DNA of 64,000 nt from Limnomonas spitsbergensis (Eukaryota; Chlorophyta; Chlorophyceae; Chlamydomonadales), in the NCBI GenBank assembly GCA_037349105.1, contig JAYJMM010000036.1, positions 4,562,001 through 4,626,000 of the forward strand. The letters are read 5' to 3'. The notes under the pieces were generated by a model. It saw nothing but the letters and a program-made list of their open reading frames with translations. It did not search any database and was not told the origin of the DNA. Position numbers and translations under genes: made by a program. Shown piece after piece: positions 23,101 to 33,964 of this stretch; position 1 is the stretch's first letter; each line of letters begins with the position of its first letter.

Positions 23101-26100
23101 CCTCCAATAGTTTAGGGTTGAGGGTTCAGGGGTTCAGGGTTGAGGGGATCAGCCTTGCTTCATGACCTCCAAGAGTTCAGGTTTGAGGGGTCAGGGGTTC
23201 AGGGTTGAGGGTTCAGGGTTGAGGGGTTAAGCCTTGCTATATGACCTCCATGAGTTCAGTATTGAGGGTTCAGGGGTTCAGGGTTGAGGGGTTCAGCCTT
23301 GATTCATGACCTCCGAGAGTTCAGGGTTGAGGGTTCAGGGGTTCAGGGTTGAGGGGTTCAGCCTTGATTCATGACCTCCGAGAGTTCAGGGTTGAGGGTT
23401 CAGGGGTTCAGGGTTGAGGGGTTCAGCCTAGATTCATGACCTCCGAGAGTTCAGGTTTGAGGGGTCAGGGGTTCAGGGTTGAGGGGTTCAGCCTAGATTC
23501 ATGACCTCCGAGAATTCAGGGTTGAGGGGTTCAGCCTTGTTTCATGGCCTCTGATGAATCAGGGTTGAGGGTTAAGGGGTTCAGCCTTGCTTCATGGCCT
23601 CTGAGGGCACAGGGTTGAGGGTTGAGGGGTTCAGCCTTGCTTCATGGCCTCTGAGGGTACAGGGTTGAGGGTTGAGGGGTTCAGCCTTGCTTCATGGCCT
23701 CTAAGGGTTCAGGGTTCAGCGAGCGGATAGAAGGAAGAGCCACCTCAGGCAACCGGCTGTAACAACACGACTAGAAACAGTATTTTTGTTACAGCGGCAT
23801 GCCCCCCCACCCTGAGTGACAGGCTGCTGTCGCTGCAGCAGCAACACATTCAAAGAGAACCAGAGTTGTTGCTGATCCTCTATGTTGATAGGCTTTGAGT
23901 GGTTGTGCGTTAGCTTTGTAGCAACAACAGCCAGCATGCCATGTTCCTTTTTTCAGCTACGAGTTCACCTTCTTCGAGCCGCCCTGTGGCCTTCAATGGC
24001 CCGATATGTGCTATACCTTGATTGGCCCACAAGCAGAGCACGGCTGGTCGCGCATGGGGCCTTTCCAGCCAGAGGCCGGGAGGTAGCTGAAATGTAGCTG
24101 AGCTGCAGCAAAGCCTCTCAAACATAAGATGACACCATTGACCCACCCTCTGGTGACAGACTGCTGCCTGCTGTGCCCGGTGCATCGGCCTTGTGAAGCA
24201 GCTGCTGGCTCTCGACGTCCCACACAAACAAGGACTCAGAGCTCGCCACCAGCAGCAACACCCGGCCTTGATATGGGCAGGCAGGGTAGAATTTAGGGGT
24301 TAGGGTTTAACAGGGAAGGGTGGGAACTGAGGTCAGATATATTACACAAACAAGGACTCGGAGCTCACCACCAGCAGCAGCACGCGGCCTTGATGTAGGC
24401 AAGCAGGCAGGCAGGCAGGCGGGCGGGCGGGCGGGCGGGCAGGCAGACAGACAGACAAGCAAGTGGGGGTGCCACTGAGGGCAGAGGGAAAGCTTCGCCA
24501 TGTGGGGGGCGTGAGAGCTTAGGCAACAGCGCAGCCTGGGCTCAAGCCACATCCGCGCCTTGTCCGGCACTGAGGTCAGATGTTTAAACACAGACAGGGA
24601 ATCCAAGCTCGCTACCAGGAGCAACACGCAGCCTAGAGGCAGGCAGGCAGGCAGGCTGGGAGGGCAATGAGGTCGGAAATCTGGTAGCAGGGTTTAAGGT
24701 TCAGGGACACAAATGGTCGAAAAGGGTTTAGGGTCTAGGATAAGGGACAGGAATAGCCAAATAAGGAGTCCGAGCTGGCCACCAGCAGTGAGGTGTGACC
24801 GAAGGGTTGGCAGGCAGGGCCGGGAGGTGGCGCGGATATCCTAGGCAGACACACTTGAATTGCAGCTTGTTTTAAACCGAGTATTCGGGTTAAGGATTTA
24901 GGGTGCCAAGTTAGAAACTGTACTCTGGTGCAACAATGGATATAAGGGGGGACAAGAGGGGTCGATTGGGGGTAAGGAGGAAAGGGGAAAGATTTCAGAC
25001 TTGAGACATAAAGCCAGGGCGTAAATATTTCACGTGACAGGTTTTCACTGCATGGGTTATTTTCCGTGATTGGATGCATGAATCAAATGCATTCACATTT
25101 CAAATGTGCGGAAAGCTTGGCCGATTTCCCGCCAAAGTGGTGTATGATTTATCGTTTACCCTCAGAAGTCCCTTGCCAGACTCCTCCCATCCTCCCAGGG
25201 AGTCAACACGGCTAGGCTGCAATGCGGAATGGTGTTTTGCACTCCTGAACCCCTACACATAACCGGAAGATAAATATAATGAATCAAATTAAATTACTGT
25301 ATTGTTACCGCTACTCGTTTTTTTAATTTCGTTAGCCCTTCAATACCGCGAGTATTAAATAATTTCGATTTCACATTACGGTCATGATTTTTAAACCCTT
25401 TTAAACCCTATCGCTTTTTAAGCCCCAAAGCGTTACAGAAGCATTACAAAATATTACATCAGTCCCGGGAAGGGCCTAGCAACAACACAAACCAGCTGAC
25501 TACACACACTTTGGCTGTACACGACGCTCGTGACAGATCTGAGTTCACATTGAAGTGCTCAGAATACCAAACCATAATATTGCCAATCAGCAGAGAGGCA
25601 ATCAGGCATGTTCAACTTCAAATCCTTTGGCCCCACTTTTGACAAGCTTGACAAGCCACTCTTTCAACAATTACGCGACGCACGTGCGAGCTCTTGACAA
25701 TATTTCTTATCCGTCGTGGCAAAAATTGGAGTGCCAATACAGTACTCCGCTTTTCTAGGAAAACTGGTACAATATATTAGACCGGTCATTACTCAAAAAT
25801 GTATGACTCCGTTTTTTGAACAAAATATAGATTACCGACTCGTTTTTAAAATTCAAATATAGATTCATGACTCAGTCAAGCCAGCTCCCCAGCGATGCAG
25901 TCCCTGCATTCCCTGACTGTGTCAGCATCAGTGACAAACTCGCAGTAACAAAGGGATCATGGTTCATGGTTCATGGTTCAGGGTTCAGGGTTCAGGGCTG
26001 AGGGTTCAGGGCTTAGGGTTCAGGGCTGAACACGAATTGCTCCCCTCCCACCTGTGGCAGCAGCGGTGACGAATTCACAGTGGTACACCTCCTCGGGATG

Positions 26101-29100
26101 TCCCTTCAGCAAGGCAACCTGCTGGCCTGCAGGCAGCAAGACTCAATGTGGAGCCGAGAAACAGGAGGCCTCGTCAGGATTCTGGTCACCAGCCGAATCA
26201 TGACCGGTTTCTAGCCTTAACCCCTGAACCCTCCACCTTCAACCCTGAACTAGGTCACCAGCCGAGTTGTGTCCGGCTTCTGTTGTCCCCATTTTTTTTC
26301 AATGACATCCGATTTCGTCGCTGCTTGAACAATCGCAATTTGCCAATTCTCAGGATTCGTTGCCGCTTCAGAGTGGGCAATCTTTCAGCGGGAAAAGCGA
26401 GTCCACACTAAGAAATAAAGATAAAAAACTACGCCCCCCTACAGCACAGCTCGGGGCCGAAGCCACATCCGCACCGTTACCTTAGTCCACACTGGGTGTC
26501 CTTGCTCTCTAGAGAACAATCATACCTTTGAAACTCGTTCGCAACCACACGGTCTTCGTTTAATCATCAAGCGTGTCGAAAGCATTCATGCAAGGATCAG
26601 GGAAGCCTGCTAACCTTCACCAAACCTGGTTGAGTGAGGAGCAGTCAAACAAGCGGCCTTTGAGAACCCCAGAGCGCCAGCCAAGCTGCGTCCAGCATTT
26701 TACCCGGCTGATGCTCAAACTACTCCGACCCACAAGTAAAGTGTGTCCGTGGAGACGGAGCTCGGATCCTATTAATTTACTAGACAGGCTGTAGCAAAAG
26801 CATCAGTGCTCATTTTTCCGGCTACGCGTCCACCTTCAGCAAGCCGCGCCGCAGCCGTCACAAGCCAGGCTAGGACCAGGCCTATAGACTGGCCGGCGGC
26901 TGGCGACCGAAGCAGCATAACTGGCCACACCTGGGGCCTCTGGCGGGAGGCTGGGTTGTAGCTGACATGTAGCTGAGTCACAAAAAAGGAAACCCTGTAA
27001 AGCATTAGTTAACGGGCCAGGTCAAGGGCATGGAAGTGCGATCCGTGAAAAAACTGAAGCTGGAATCTGCATGACAGTTTTATCAATTGGTCTTGAATCC
27101 GGTGGCAAGACAGGTAAACCACCGGATTGGCTTGCCATTCAATCGGGGGGCCTGGATGGCCAGCTTTGGGCACCTGTTGGGAGCCTGGGGGAGGGAGATA
27201 ACTGTCTGGGCCCAGCTTACATGACAGCACACCTGAAGTGCAGAGCGCACCATAGCACCCTAGGTAGGCTGATTGGAAGTCAAGATTGGGCTAGGTAGGA
27301 CCAAAACTTGACCGTTCTACAGTCGGAGGTCCATCCTGTAGGGCCAGCAGAACCCGTCGCAAAGGTTACAGGCCATGCTTAAGCTGCAGTACGGGGATAT
27401 CTGAATCACCTTCAGCAGTGGTATACATAGCCCTCTCTGCTAACACTAAATCAATAGCAGGAGAGGCGCTCCCGAGAAGAAGATGCCTTACGTTGACAAA
27501 GACGACGCTTTTGTTTCAACCAGATGTATGCATTCCGCTGAAACAGAATAACAATATACAAATGTTTCAAGCAACTAGGCCGGGATCAATGTGTACCTGG
27601 CCTGCCTGGAGGTAATGGTTCAGGCGCAGACGCGGCCTCGGCCCATGCCGCACTGTTTCTTTAGCCCTCGTAGTTTCCTGAACCCTCCTAGTTTTCGTTC
27701 CTTCCAGGATCAGGAACGCAGGGTCGTTCTTCTGGCCAGACAGGGAGCACTGGAAGACTGCCTGAGGCGCTGATGGAAACTGCTGTGCATTTCCAAAAGT
27801 ACTTAGTGAGGTAAACGCCACAGGGCACTGAATTGTTTTAAGAGACACGGGCTGAGGTACGGTGTACAAGGCACTGAATGTACTCAGTGAGGCTCGTGCG
27901 ATGATGGATGCCATCGACACTAAAAGATTGGCACTGAATACGGCATGGATGGCATCCACACTAATGGCACAGAATACTGCCGAGCACCCCAGAGCGTTTG
28001 TTAGTGCGCAAAAAAATAACTTAATAAAGGCAGGCTGCTGGGCCAATGTGGACCGAGCCCTGACAAGCCTACGGTCGATGGCCAAAGCACCAGGGCTTAC
28101 TGCACCAGGATTTCCAGCACCAGGATTTCCAGCACCAGGGCTTACTGCCCCGGGGCTTACTGCACCAGGGCTTACTGCACCAGGGCTTACTGCACCAGGG
28201 CTTACTGCCCCGGGGCTTACTGCACCAGGGCTTACTGCCCCTGGGCTTACTGCACCAGGATTTACTGCACCAGGGCTTACTGCACCAGGGCTTAATGCAC
28301 CAGGGCTTAATGCACCAGGATATACTGCACCAGGGCTTACTGCACCAGGGCTTACTGCACCAGGGCTTACTGCACCAGGGCTTACTGCACCAGGGCTTAC
28401 TGCACCAGGGCTTACTGCACCAGGGCTTACTGCACCAGGGCTTACTGCACCAGGGCTTACTGCACCAGGGCTTACTGCACCAGGGCTTACTGCACCAGGG
28501 CTTACTGCACCAGGGCTCACTGCACCAGGGCTTACTGCACCAGGGCTTACTGCACCAGGGCTTACTCCACCAGGGTGACCAGGTTCCCACGGCCACAGCT
28601 ACAGCCCTATGGCCGATGGCCCAAGCAGTAGGGTTAAGTGCACGAGGTTCCCACGGCCGCGGTAATGCTGTTTTTTTGCCGAAGCAGCCGGGCAGCAGCA
28701 GTGACCCACCGCCATAGGAGGGTGAACAGGAGTCCCAGGCCTGCTGCCAGATCCGGACTGTCCCGTCAGCAGATCCTGGTTGTAGCAAGGCAACAGGCAA
28801 TGGGGAGCTGCTACATTTCAAATTTTGGACATTTGAAATGTAAGCCCTGGTAATCAGCGTTCATGCATGGTTGCGCATGAGCGCTCTACAATGCCGACGG
28901 ATAAGGCAGGAATATCAGCATGCTTCATAGGCTCCCGCATATCTGTGGCATGCAACACATGCATGGATGCATGGGCACCAGGATGTCTGGCGGAAGAGTC
29001 GTTTGGGCGCATGGGCGCTGAAGTGCATGTTTGCATGCCCACGCATGCGTGCATGGACGCACAGGCCTGCATCGATACATGCACGCAGGTGTGCGGAGTT

Positions 29101-29821
29101 CTCACCCGATGCCAGCAGACGTCCGTCTGGAGACCAAGCCACCCTTGTCACCTCGGCAGTGTGGCCAAAACAGCAGGCTGTCTGCAAGCAGGAGGGCAAA
29201 GGGAATTTCCATCTTGGGGGTAGAGGGCTAGGGGCCATGCGTGGGGGAGCTTTTAAGCAGCACTTTTTTAAGCAGGATGGTTCAAATGCAATTCATCTGC
29301 CCCACGGCCTAAGGCTGGCAGGTCTTGGTGCAGCGAGCCCTGCAGTCTGTGCTGCAGGTCGCAGGCCGGTCGATGTTTGGTCCCCATCGGTACACCAGTG
29401 GACAGCCAGCAGCCCCCCAAATATGCAGGACCGTATGGTCAGGTGGGTACATCCCAGGTGGGATGGAGTGTGAACGAGACAGATTGCAGTGTGAACAAAA
29501 CAGAAGGCTGTCTGCATGAAGGAGAGCACAGGGAATAGCCATGCATGTGTTAGAGTGCCCGGTGCCCGAGCTAGATCTGCATGCATGCAGTGTGTGTACT
29601 GTCAGAATGGTGGACATGCTACCGTATCCGGTTCGGTTGTTTTGGAACCAAGCCATCTCGTTGCTTACCTGCCTCACGTGACCCGACGCCTCATCCAATT
29701 GCCAGACGCGCGCCGAGGTGTCATCCGATCCAGACGCGAAGATGTTGGGATCCGAGGGTGAGAAGCGCACATCGAATATTCGCATCGAGTGCCCGTACGC
29801 CTGATAGGTGGCCTCTGCCAT
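20108..29821 (-). CDS. WD40-repeat protein (beta-propeller), function unknown
   Basis: Eight exons on the minus strand are phase-consistent: 29669-29821, 29106-29181, 28710-28775, 26052-26126, 24147-24266, 22718-22974, 21466-21610 and 20108-20685, about 489 aa in all. The first exon starts [20 protein letters not shown] and continues [13 protein letters not shown], a textbook WD repeat. The exon 2-3 junction recreates another ([20 protein letters not shown], then [10 protein letters not shown]). Later blades include [42 protein letters not shown] and [11 protein letters not shown]. The last exon is an Ala/Gly/Ser-rich, probably disordered tail ending FLWRIS. At least six blades are visible, which suits a scaffold protein. 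I cannot assign an ortholog. Exons 1 and 2 are duplicated twice upstream. The gene may have further 5' exons; the ATG at 29821 is the first in frame. Confidence 0.85.
20881..21072. mobile_element. hAT-like MITE, WD40 intron 7, best target duplication
   Basis: The element begins CAGTGCTTCTTCATTCG and ends AAAGAAACACTG. Flanks GTGCCCAT (20873-20880) and GTGCTCAT (21073-21080) match at 7 of 8 positions, as expected for an 8-bp hAT target duplication. There is no coding capacity. Confidence 0.75.
21290..21465. repeat. Copies of the WD40 exon 7 end inside its intron
   Basis: The exon ends (plus strand) GGTTCTCAATGTCGATCATC and continues GTCAGTTGG...GGGATCCCG. About 105 bp away at 21360-21405 a near copy reads GGTTCTCAATGTCGATCACT and GTCAGCTGG...GGATCCCG. 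Shared CAGCACCCCACCCTCTACCT occurs twice (21301 and 21402). So the donor-side exon edge has been tandemly duplicated into the intron. Confidence 0.85.
21810..22530. repeat. 20-bp minisatellite, WD40 intron 6
   Basis: About 35 units of CCATGGCCACCCACCAACTG (variants CCACCGACTAATTG) run at near-perfect 20-bp periodicity. Each unit has the palindrome CCATGG. Variants recur in a higher-order pattern, suggesting block duplication. Open frames on both strands (PPTNCHGH and WWVAMAVGG types) are artefacts. Confidence 0.97.
22975..23720. repeat. About 55-60 bp minisatellite carrying the exon 6 acceptor edge, WD40 intron 5
   Basis: Around twelve units combine GCCTTGCTTCATGGCCTCTG with GGTTCAGGGTTGAGGG telomere-like blocks. 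The real acceptor of exon 6 lies in the same context (plus strand: exon, then AACCTTGCTTCATGGCCTCT at 22973-22992). The unit therefore looks amplified from the exon-intron border. Confidence 0.9.
23715..24110. mobile_element. Probable degraded member of the hAT-like MITE family, WD40 intron 5
   Basis: The segment 23935-24110 has the family interior (TTTTTTCAGCTACGAGTTCA, CAGAGGCCGGGAGGTAGCTG). Its ends are too altered for me to define the inverted repeats or target duplication. 23720-23935 is unremarkable intron. Confidence 0.45.
24267..26051. repeat. WD40 intron 4 with three decayed copies of exon 5
   Basis: Exon 5 (24147-24266) carries the plus-strand text ACAAACAAGGACTCAGAGCT and CACCAGCAGCAACAC. 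Similar blocks recur at 24340-24395 (ACAAACAAGGACTCGGAGCT), 24590-24635 and 24755-24790, each less similar. A GGCAGGCAGGCGGGCGGGC microsatellite lies at 24405-24445. The rest is intron without a recognised exon. Confidence 0.8.
26127..26803. other. WD40 intron 3, unremarkable part
   Basis: No exon, tandem array or element is recognised apart from a short duplication of a TCACCAGCCGA-containing segment near 26185 and 26255. Confidence 0.4.
26804..26997. mobile_element. hAT-like MITE, WD40 intron 3
   Basis: Starts CAGTGCTCATTTTTCCGGC and ends AAAAAAGGAAACCCTG. Flanks AAAAGCAT (26796-26803) and TAAAGCAT (26998-27005) agree at 7 of 8 positions. Confidence 0.75.
27006..28084. other. WD40 intron 3, distal part
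   Basis: No exon is supported. 27605-27650 (CAGACGCGGCCTCGGCCCAT) matches a block in sirtuin intron 2 near 9335-9365, so it is part of a dispersed repeat. Confidence 0.45.
28085..28580. repeat. 15-bp minisatellite, WD40 intron 3
   Basis: About 32 units of ACTGCACCAGGGCTT run nearly without variation. Because 15 is a multiple of three, all frames stay open and read as collagen-like TAPGL or SPGAV repeats on either strand. It lies 130 bp from exon 3. Confidence 0.97.
29182..29668. repeat. WD40 intron 1 with copies of the exon 2 start
   Basis: On the minus strand, exon 2 begins after TGCTTGCAG with ACAGCCTGCTGTTTTGGCC. At 29485-29520 a copy has TTCATGCAG then ACAGCCTTCTGTTTTGTTCA, and a second weaker copy follows at 29465-29485 (CTGTCTCGTTCACACTCC). 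So a pseudo-acceptor and pseudo-exon start sit upstream of the genuine one. Confidence 0.85.
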
Positions 29822-30107
29822 GTCGAAGTGGTGATGCGAACAAGAGGTTCTGCTTGGCGATTGACGGTTTGGTTCAAATGGTTTTGCCGCCAAAATGTAC
29901 TGCTGCCACTGTCGCTGTCTGGTAGATCTGGATCTCTGGTCTGCTGACCAACAGGATCTAGATTAGATGTTTCCGTCGACCCTTCACCATGATACAGGTT
30001 TTTGGCTCGTGAAGGGTTGATCCTGGATACACGCATCAAATACCATTGCGTACCGGTTCTCTGGAAGCCTGCATCCAGCTGGAAATGTGCAGATAAGTCT
30101 CCCGGTA

Positions 30108-30222
30108 ACAACTACCCCATATGTCAATGACATTACACCTCTAGGCCCTGCTCAAAAAGGCTCGGCCGCGTGGGCGCCCAACTGTCTCGTTGGAAGAAAA
30201 GAAACACCGGTCTACGGCGGCA
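30108..30222 (-). mobile_element. LINE/SINE-type 3' tail, unit A
   Basis: Minus-strand text runs GTAGACCGGTGTTTCTTTTC, CAACGAGACAGTTGGGCGCC, GCGGCCGAGCCTTTTT and ends AGGTGTAATGTCATTGA. The same tail occurs at 34967-35078, 39082-39168 (joined to a LINE body), in plus orientation at 39688-39779, and diverged at 19125-19215. Confidence 0.65.
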
Positions 30223-31660
30223 TAATGTGCGATTGCTTTTCGAATACTTATCGCCTACACCCGACGTTGAGAACAATATAACCACATTGCTAATGCGCTG
30301 CTTTTAATCGAGGCCGCGCTTGCGGCGGAAGACTGCGTTGCAACCCAGGCCGTGCATGCCGAGCGTCGCCACTTGTTTCGGTATGTAGCATGGGTGGTTG
30401 GCCGGCGAGAGATGTCGTCGGCCCCCAATTCGCAGCGACTGCAATAACTTTTCGAATACATATCGCCTACACCCGACGTTGAGTGCATTATAATCACATT
30501 GTCAATGCGCATCTTTTGATCGCCTGCCCGGTGCCTGCTGAGCGTCGTGAGCCGTCCAGGCCGGCATAGTAGGTTCTGTCGCGCGTTTTCTCTTTTTAAG
30601 GGATCTCCTTCATGGGAGACTGTAAAACAAGTGTGCCTAGAAAAAAATCGTGGGGATCTTTGGCACCTTTCCCGGGTTTCTTTTGGTGTATTTACTTTTA
30701 TTCAACCCTTCGCTCTTTTTCAACCCTTCGCTCTTTTTCAGGGTTGTTTTCTTTCGGGTGCGAACAACCATCGGCGTGTCAGTGCGATAACGCACGGTAT
30801 GCAACAACGTTTTCTAACACCAGCAGGTATCGAACTCGCGACCTCCGCTTAATCAGCATCGTCGGTGCTAGGCTGTAAGCGACTGACACCTGTACGGCAT
30901 TAGTCACGGTCGATTGGGTGGGTGGCGGGCGAGAGGGGTCATCGCCGCGCGGCCAAAAAACTTCACGAATACACATCGCCTACACCCGACGTTGAGTAAA
31001 ATATAACCACATTGCTAATGCGCTGCTTTCAATCGAGGCCGCACTTGCGGCATAACACTGCGTTGCCACCCAGGCCGTGCATGCCGAGCGTCGCCACTCG
31101 TTTCGGTATGTAGCATGGGTGGTTGGCCGGCGAGAGATGTCATCGGCCCCCAATTCGCAGCGACTGCAATAACTTTTCGAATACATATCGCCTACACTCG
31201 ACGTTGAGTGCATTAGAATCACATTGTCAATGCGCATCTTTTGATCGCCTGCCCGGTGCCTGCTGAGCGTCGTGAGCCGTCCAGGCCGAATAGTAGGTTC
31301 TGCTGACCGTGTTTTTTTTTTTTTTTTTTTTTTTTTAGTCACTTTTTTTTTCTAGGCACACTTTTTTTACAGTCTCCCATAAAGGAGATCCATAAAAAGT
31401 GACAAAAAAAACAAAAAGAAAAGACGGTCACCAAACCTACTATGCCGAAGCGACGGCTCACGACGCTCCGCAGGCACAGGCCAGGGGTGGGTTGCGACGT
31501 AGTGTTCTGCCGCAAGCGCGGCCTCGATCAAAAGAAGCGCATTAGCAATGCGATTCTATTGTACCCAACGTCGGCTGTAGGTGACATTAATTCGAAAAGC
31601 TTTTGGGCCGCGCGGCGATGACACCTCTCGCCCGCCACCCACCCAAAGTAATCGTCCGTG
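30222..31660. repeat. Foldback (long inverted repeat) element with nested copies, unit A
   Basis: The left arm (about 30225-30640) and right arm (about 31340-31620) are inverted copies. For example CGCATTAGCAATG with GCGCGGCCTCGAT on the right matches CATTGCTAATGCG with ATCGAGGCCGCGC on the left. The centre has GGATCTCCTTCATGGGAGAC against its inverse. A second left arm (about 30960-31300) and a minus-strand SINE-like piece (30655-30900) sit between the arms. Units B (35075-35760) and C (40875-41540) have the simple two-arm form. Confidence 0.75.
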
Positions 31661-31674
31661 ACTAATGCCGTACT

Positions 31675-31965
31675 GGTGTCAGTCGCTTACAGCCTAGCAC
31701 CGACAATACTGATCAAGCGGAGGTCGCGAGTTCGATACCTGCCGGTGGCAGAAAAAGTTGTTGCAGACCGTGCGTTATCGCACTGACACGCTGATGGTTG
31801 TTCGCACCCGAAAGAAAAACCCTGAAAAGAGCGAAGGGTTCAAGAAAAGAAAATACACCAAAAGAAACCCGGGTGAGGTGGCAAAGATCCCCACGATTGT
31901 TTCCATTTTTTTTTCTAGGCAAACTTTTTTTACAGTCTGACATAAAGGAGATCCCTAACAAAAAA
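31675..31965 (+). mobile_element. tRNA-headed SINE-like element, unit A
   Basis: An A-box-like TGGTGTCAGTCG and a B-box-like GAGTTCGATACC lie about 55 bp apart, as in a tRNA-derived head. They are followed by a unique body (AAACCCGGGTGAGGTGGC) and a T-rich segment ending GGAGATCCCTAAC. It does not fold as a proper tRNA. Other copies lie at 30655-30895 (-), 35786-36076 (+), 40605-40830 (-) and 41578-41870 (+). Confidence 0.5.
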
Positions 31966-32309
31966 AAGCGCTCGCACGCGCCTGTTTGATTTCACCTACG
32001 TGCTGCGCGGAAGGAAATTTAAATTATTTTCAGTGATGCGTGGCGTAATTATCTGCGGCGCGACGTTCAATTAAATTAAAATTTCGTTGCTGCGCCCCCT
32101 TTTTTTAATTCTTATGGCTGCGCGACGGAAACAAATCTTGTTTGGGAATGCGCAGACCCTAAGTGGTTCTACGGTATCAGTTCTCAACAGGGGTGCGCCG
32201 ACCCAAATCCGGTCTTTCGTTATTAGCCCCTCTCGACTACCGGGGTCTCGCACCTCTACCTCATGACAAAGTCAGTCACGCGGGTGCGATGACCACATAT
32301 TTAAAATCT

Positions 32310-32388
32310 GACGACGACGGGATTTGAACCCGCGCCTGTGAAGATTGGAGCCTTGATCCAACGCCTTAGACCGCTCGGCCACGTCGTC
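32310..32388 (-). tRNA. tRNA-Leu (AAG), unit A, altered position 33
   Basis: Class II tRNA of 79 nt read on the minus strand: acceptor GACGACG pairs with CGTCGTC, D-arm GCCGAGCGGTCTAAGGC, anticodon stem TTGGA/TCCAA, an 11-nt variable region, and T-arm GCGGGTTCAAATCCCGT. The loop TCAAGGC puts AAG at the anticodon. The base before it is C instead of the near-universal T33, so this copy may be impaired. A TTTT pol III terminator follows directly (AGATTTTAAA). Confidence 0.85.
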
Positions 32389-32399
32389 ATATTCACTAC

Positions 32400-33829
32400 A
32401 CCTCATATTTTCATCAATTTGTGTCTCATGGAGACTTTACTCAGAAACAACCACAAACATGCTGCTTGCAATATACACCTTGTGTACATCAGGTCAGCTG
32501 TACGATCCCAGCCCGACCAGGCGAGCCCAGAGAGGGCGAGCCAAAGCGACCACATGAAGACACTTGAAGTGGATGCTTGATCAATGACATGCAGGGTGGA
32601 AGCGATCCTTGCACCATGGCGCAAAGCTGTGCATGCTGACATGCCTTTGCCTTTCACTCCCCTTATAAGTTATAACCTTATTGCCCAACCCTCCTGACTT
32701 GAGTGCCTCTGAAGCGGCAGTGCAAATTATCACCAGACGGATTGCATGGGCCGAAGCAGCCAGCGGCTGTTATTTGTGGAATTGTGGGCCATAGTGGCAG
32801 CACACCGGAGGCAGGTGGGACCGGACGGAGGCGTCTCGCTACCGTTAATTGACGTAGACTTCGCTCACAATTAATTAATTATCGGCCTGCGCGGACATGG
32901 CAGTGCGCTAATAAGAATTCACAAAACGCTGATGCGCGGAGTGTCAGTCAGGTGCCCAAACAACTGTTGGGGGAGGGGTGCGCGCCTCGGTGCGCGCTGC
33001 GAATTAAGGCAGTATATATATAGCAAGTATAAAAACCGCGCGCTAGCGCGCGACTGTTTGATCTGACATCCGTCGAGTGATCCATACGCCAGTCCCCGTA
33101 GTGAAGATCGATCCTGGAGGCAGATACGGGTGCTGACGACTGCTGACGTTACGGCGCCCCAACAGCCATACGTTTCCTGAGGCCAGGAAGCGGCGGAGGG
33201 GGATGATGACGACAATGCTGAGTACTGCTGACCGTGAACTATCATTGCTAGCATCAAACGAGGGTTTTGAATGAGCTTACTGTACTGGCCAAAAGTACTG
33301 CGCGGAAGAAAATGTAAATTATTTTCAGTGATGCACGGCGTAAAATTAAATTACCTACGGCGCGACGTTCAATTAAATTAAAATTTCGTCGTTGCGCCCC
33401 CTTTTTTTAATTCTTTTGGCTGCGCGACGGAAACAAATCTTGTTTGGGGATGCGCAGACCCTAAGTGGTTCTACGGTATCAGCGTCAAATCCGGTCTTAC
33501 GTGATTAGCCCCTCTCGACTACCGGGGTCTCGCACCTCCACCTCATGACAAGGTCAATCACTCGGTACACCTTGTGCATAGCAGGTCAGCAGTACGATCC
33601 CAGCCCGACCAGGCGAGCCCCGAGAGTCCTTGGAATCATTGAGGTCTTTCCATTAATTTAAGAGCGAGACTTGCCCCTCCACACCCTCGACCAGGCCAAC
33701 TTCCAGACTCGTGACACGTCCAAATCGGCAGCATTAGGCATTTGAAATATCTGTAATATCATATATATAGGATTGGTGTACCTCTATTAGAGCGCAGCAT
33801 CGATTTGAACAGGGCCGACGAGCTCCAGG
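32400..33829. repeat. Non-coding part of unit A after the tRNA
   Basis: No gene is recognised. It contains the GCGCGCTAGCGCGCG palindrome (about 33040), AT-rich stretches around ATTAATTAATTAT, and duplicated sub-blocks. AAATTTCGTTGCTGCGCCCC at about 32080 recurs with one change near 33380, and CCCCTCTCGACTACCGGGG occurs at 32226 and 33509. The same material is in units B (to 37940) and C (to 43727), with a diverged piece at 46320-46620. Confidence 0.7.
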
Positions 33830-33964
33830 ATGGGCACCAGGATGTCTGGCGGAAGAGTCGTTTGGGCGCATGGGCGCTGAAGTGCATGTTTGCATGCCCA
33901 CGCATGCGTGCATGGACGCACAGGCCTGCATCGATACATGCACGCAGGTGTGCGGAGTTCTCAC

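Noticed and set aside
27567..28821. Collagen-like SPGAV or TAPGL proteins of up to 317 codons
   Set aside because: A 15-bp repeat keeps all frames open on both strands, and the frames end in unrelated intron sequence.
29031..29473. Plus-strand frames repeated in all three units ([11 protein letters not shown]... type)
   Set aside because: They lie antisense to WD40 exons 1-2 and their introns, and are repeated only because the unit is duplicated.
31675..31760. A second tRNA gene, because of the A-box and B-box
   Set aside because: Acceptor strands do not pair and no anticodon arm folds. Several inverted copies with a common body indicate a SINE-like repeat.
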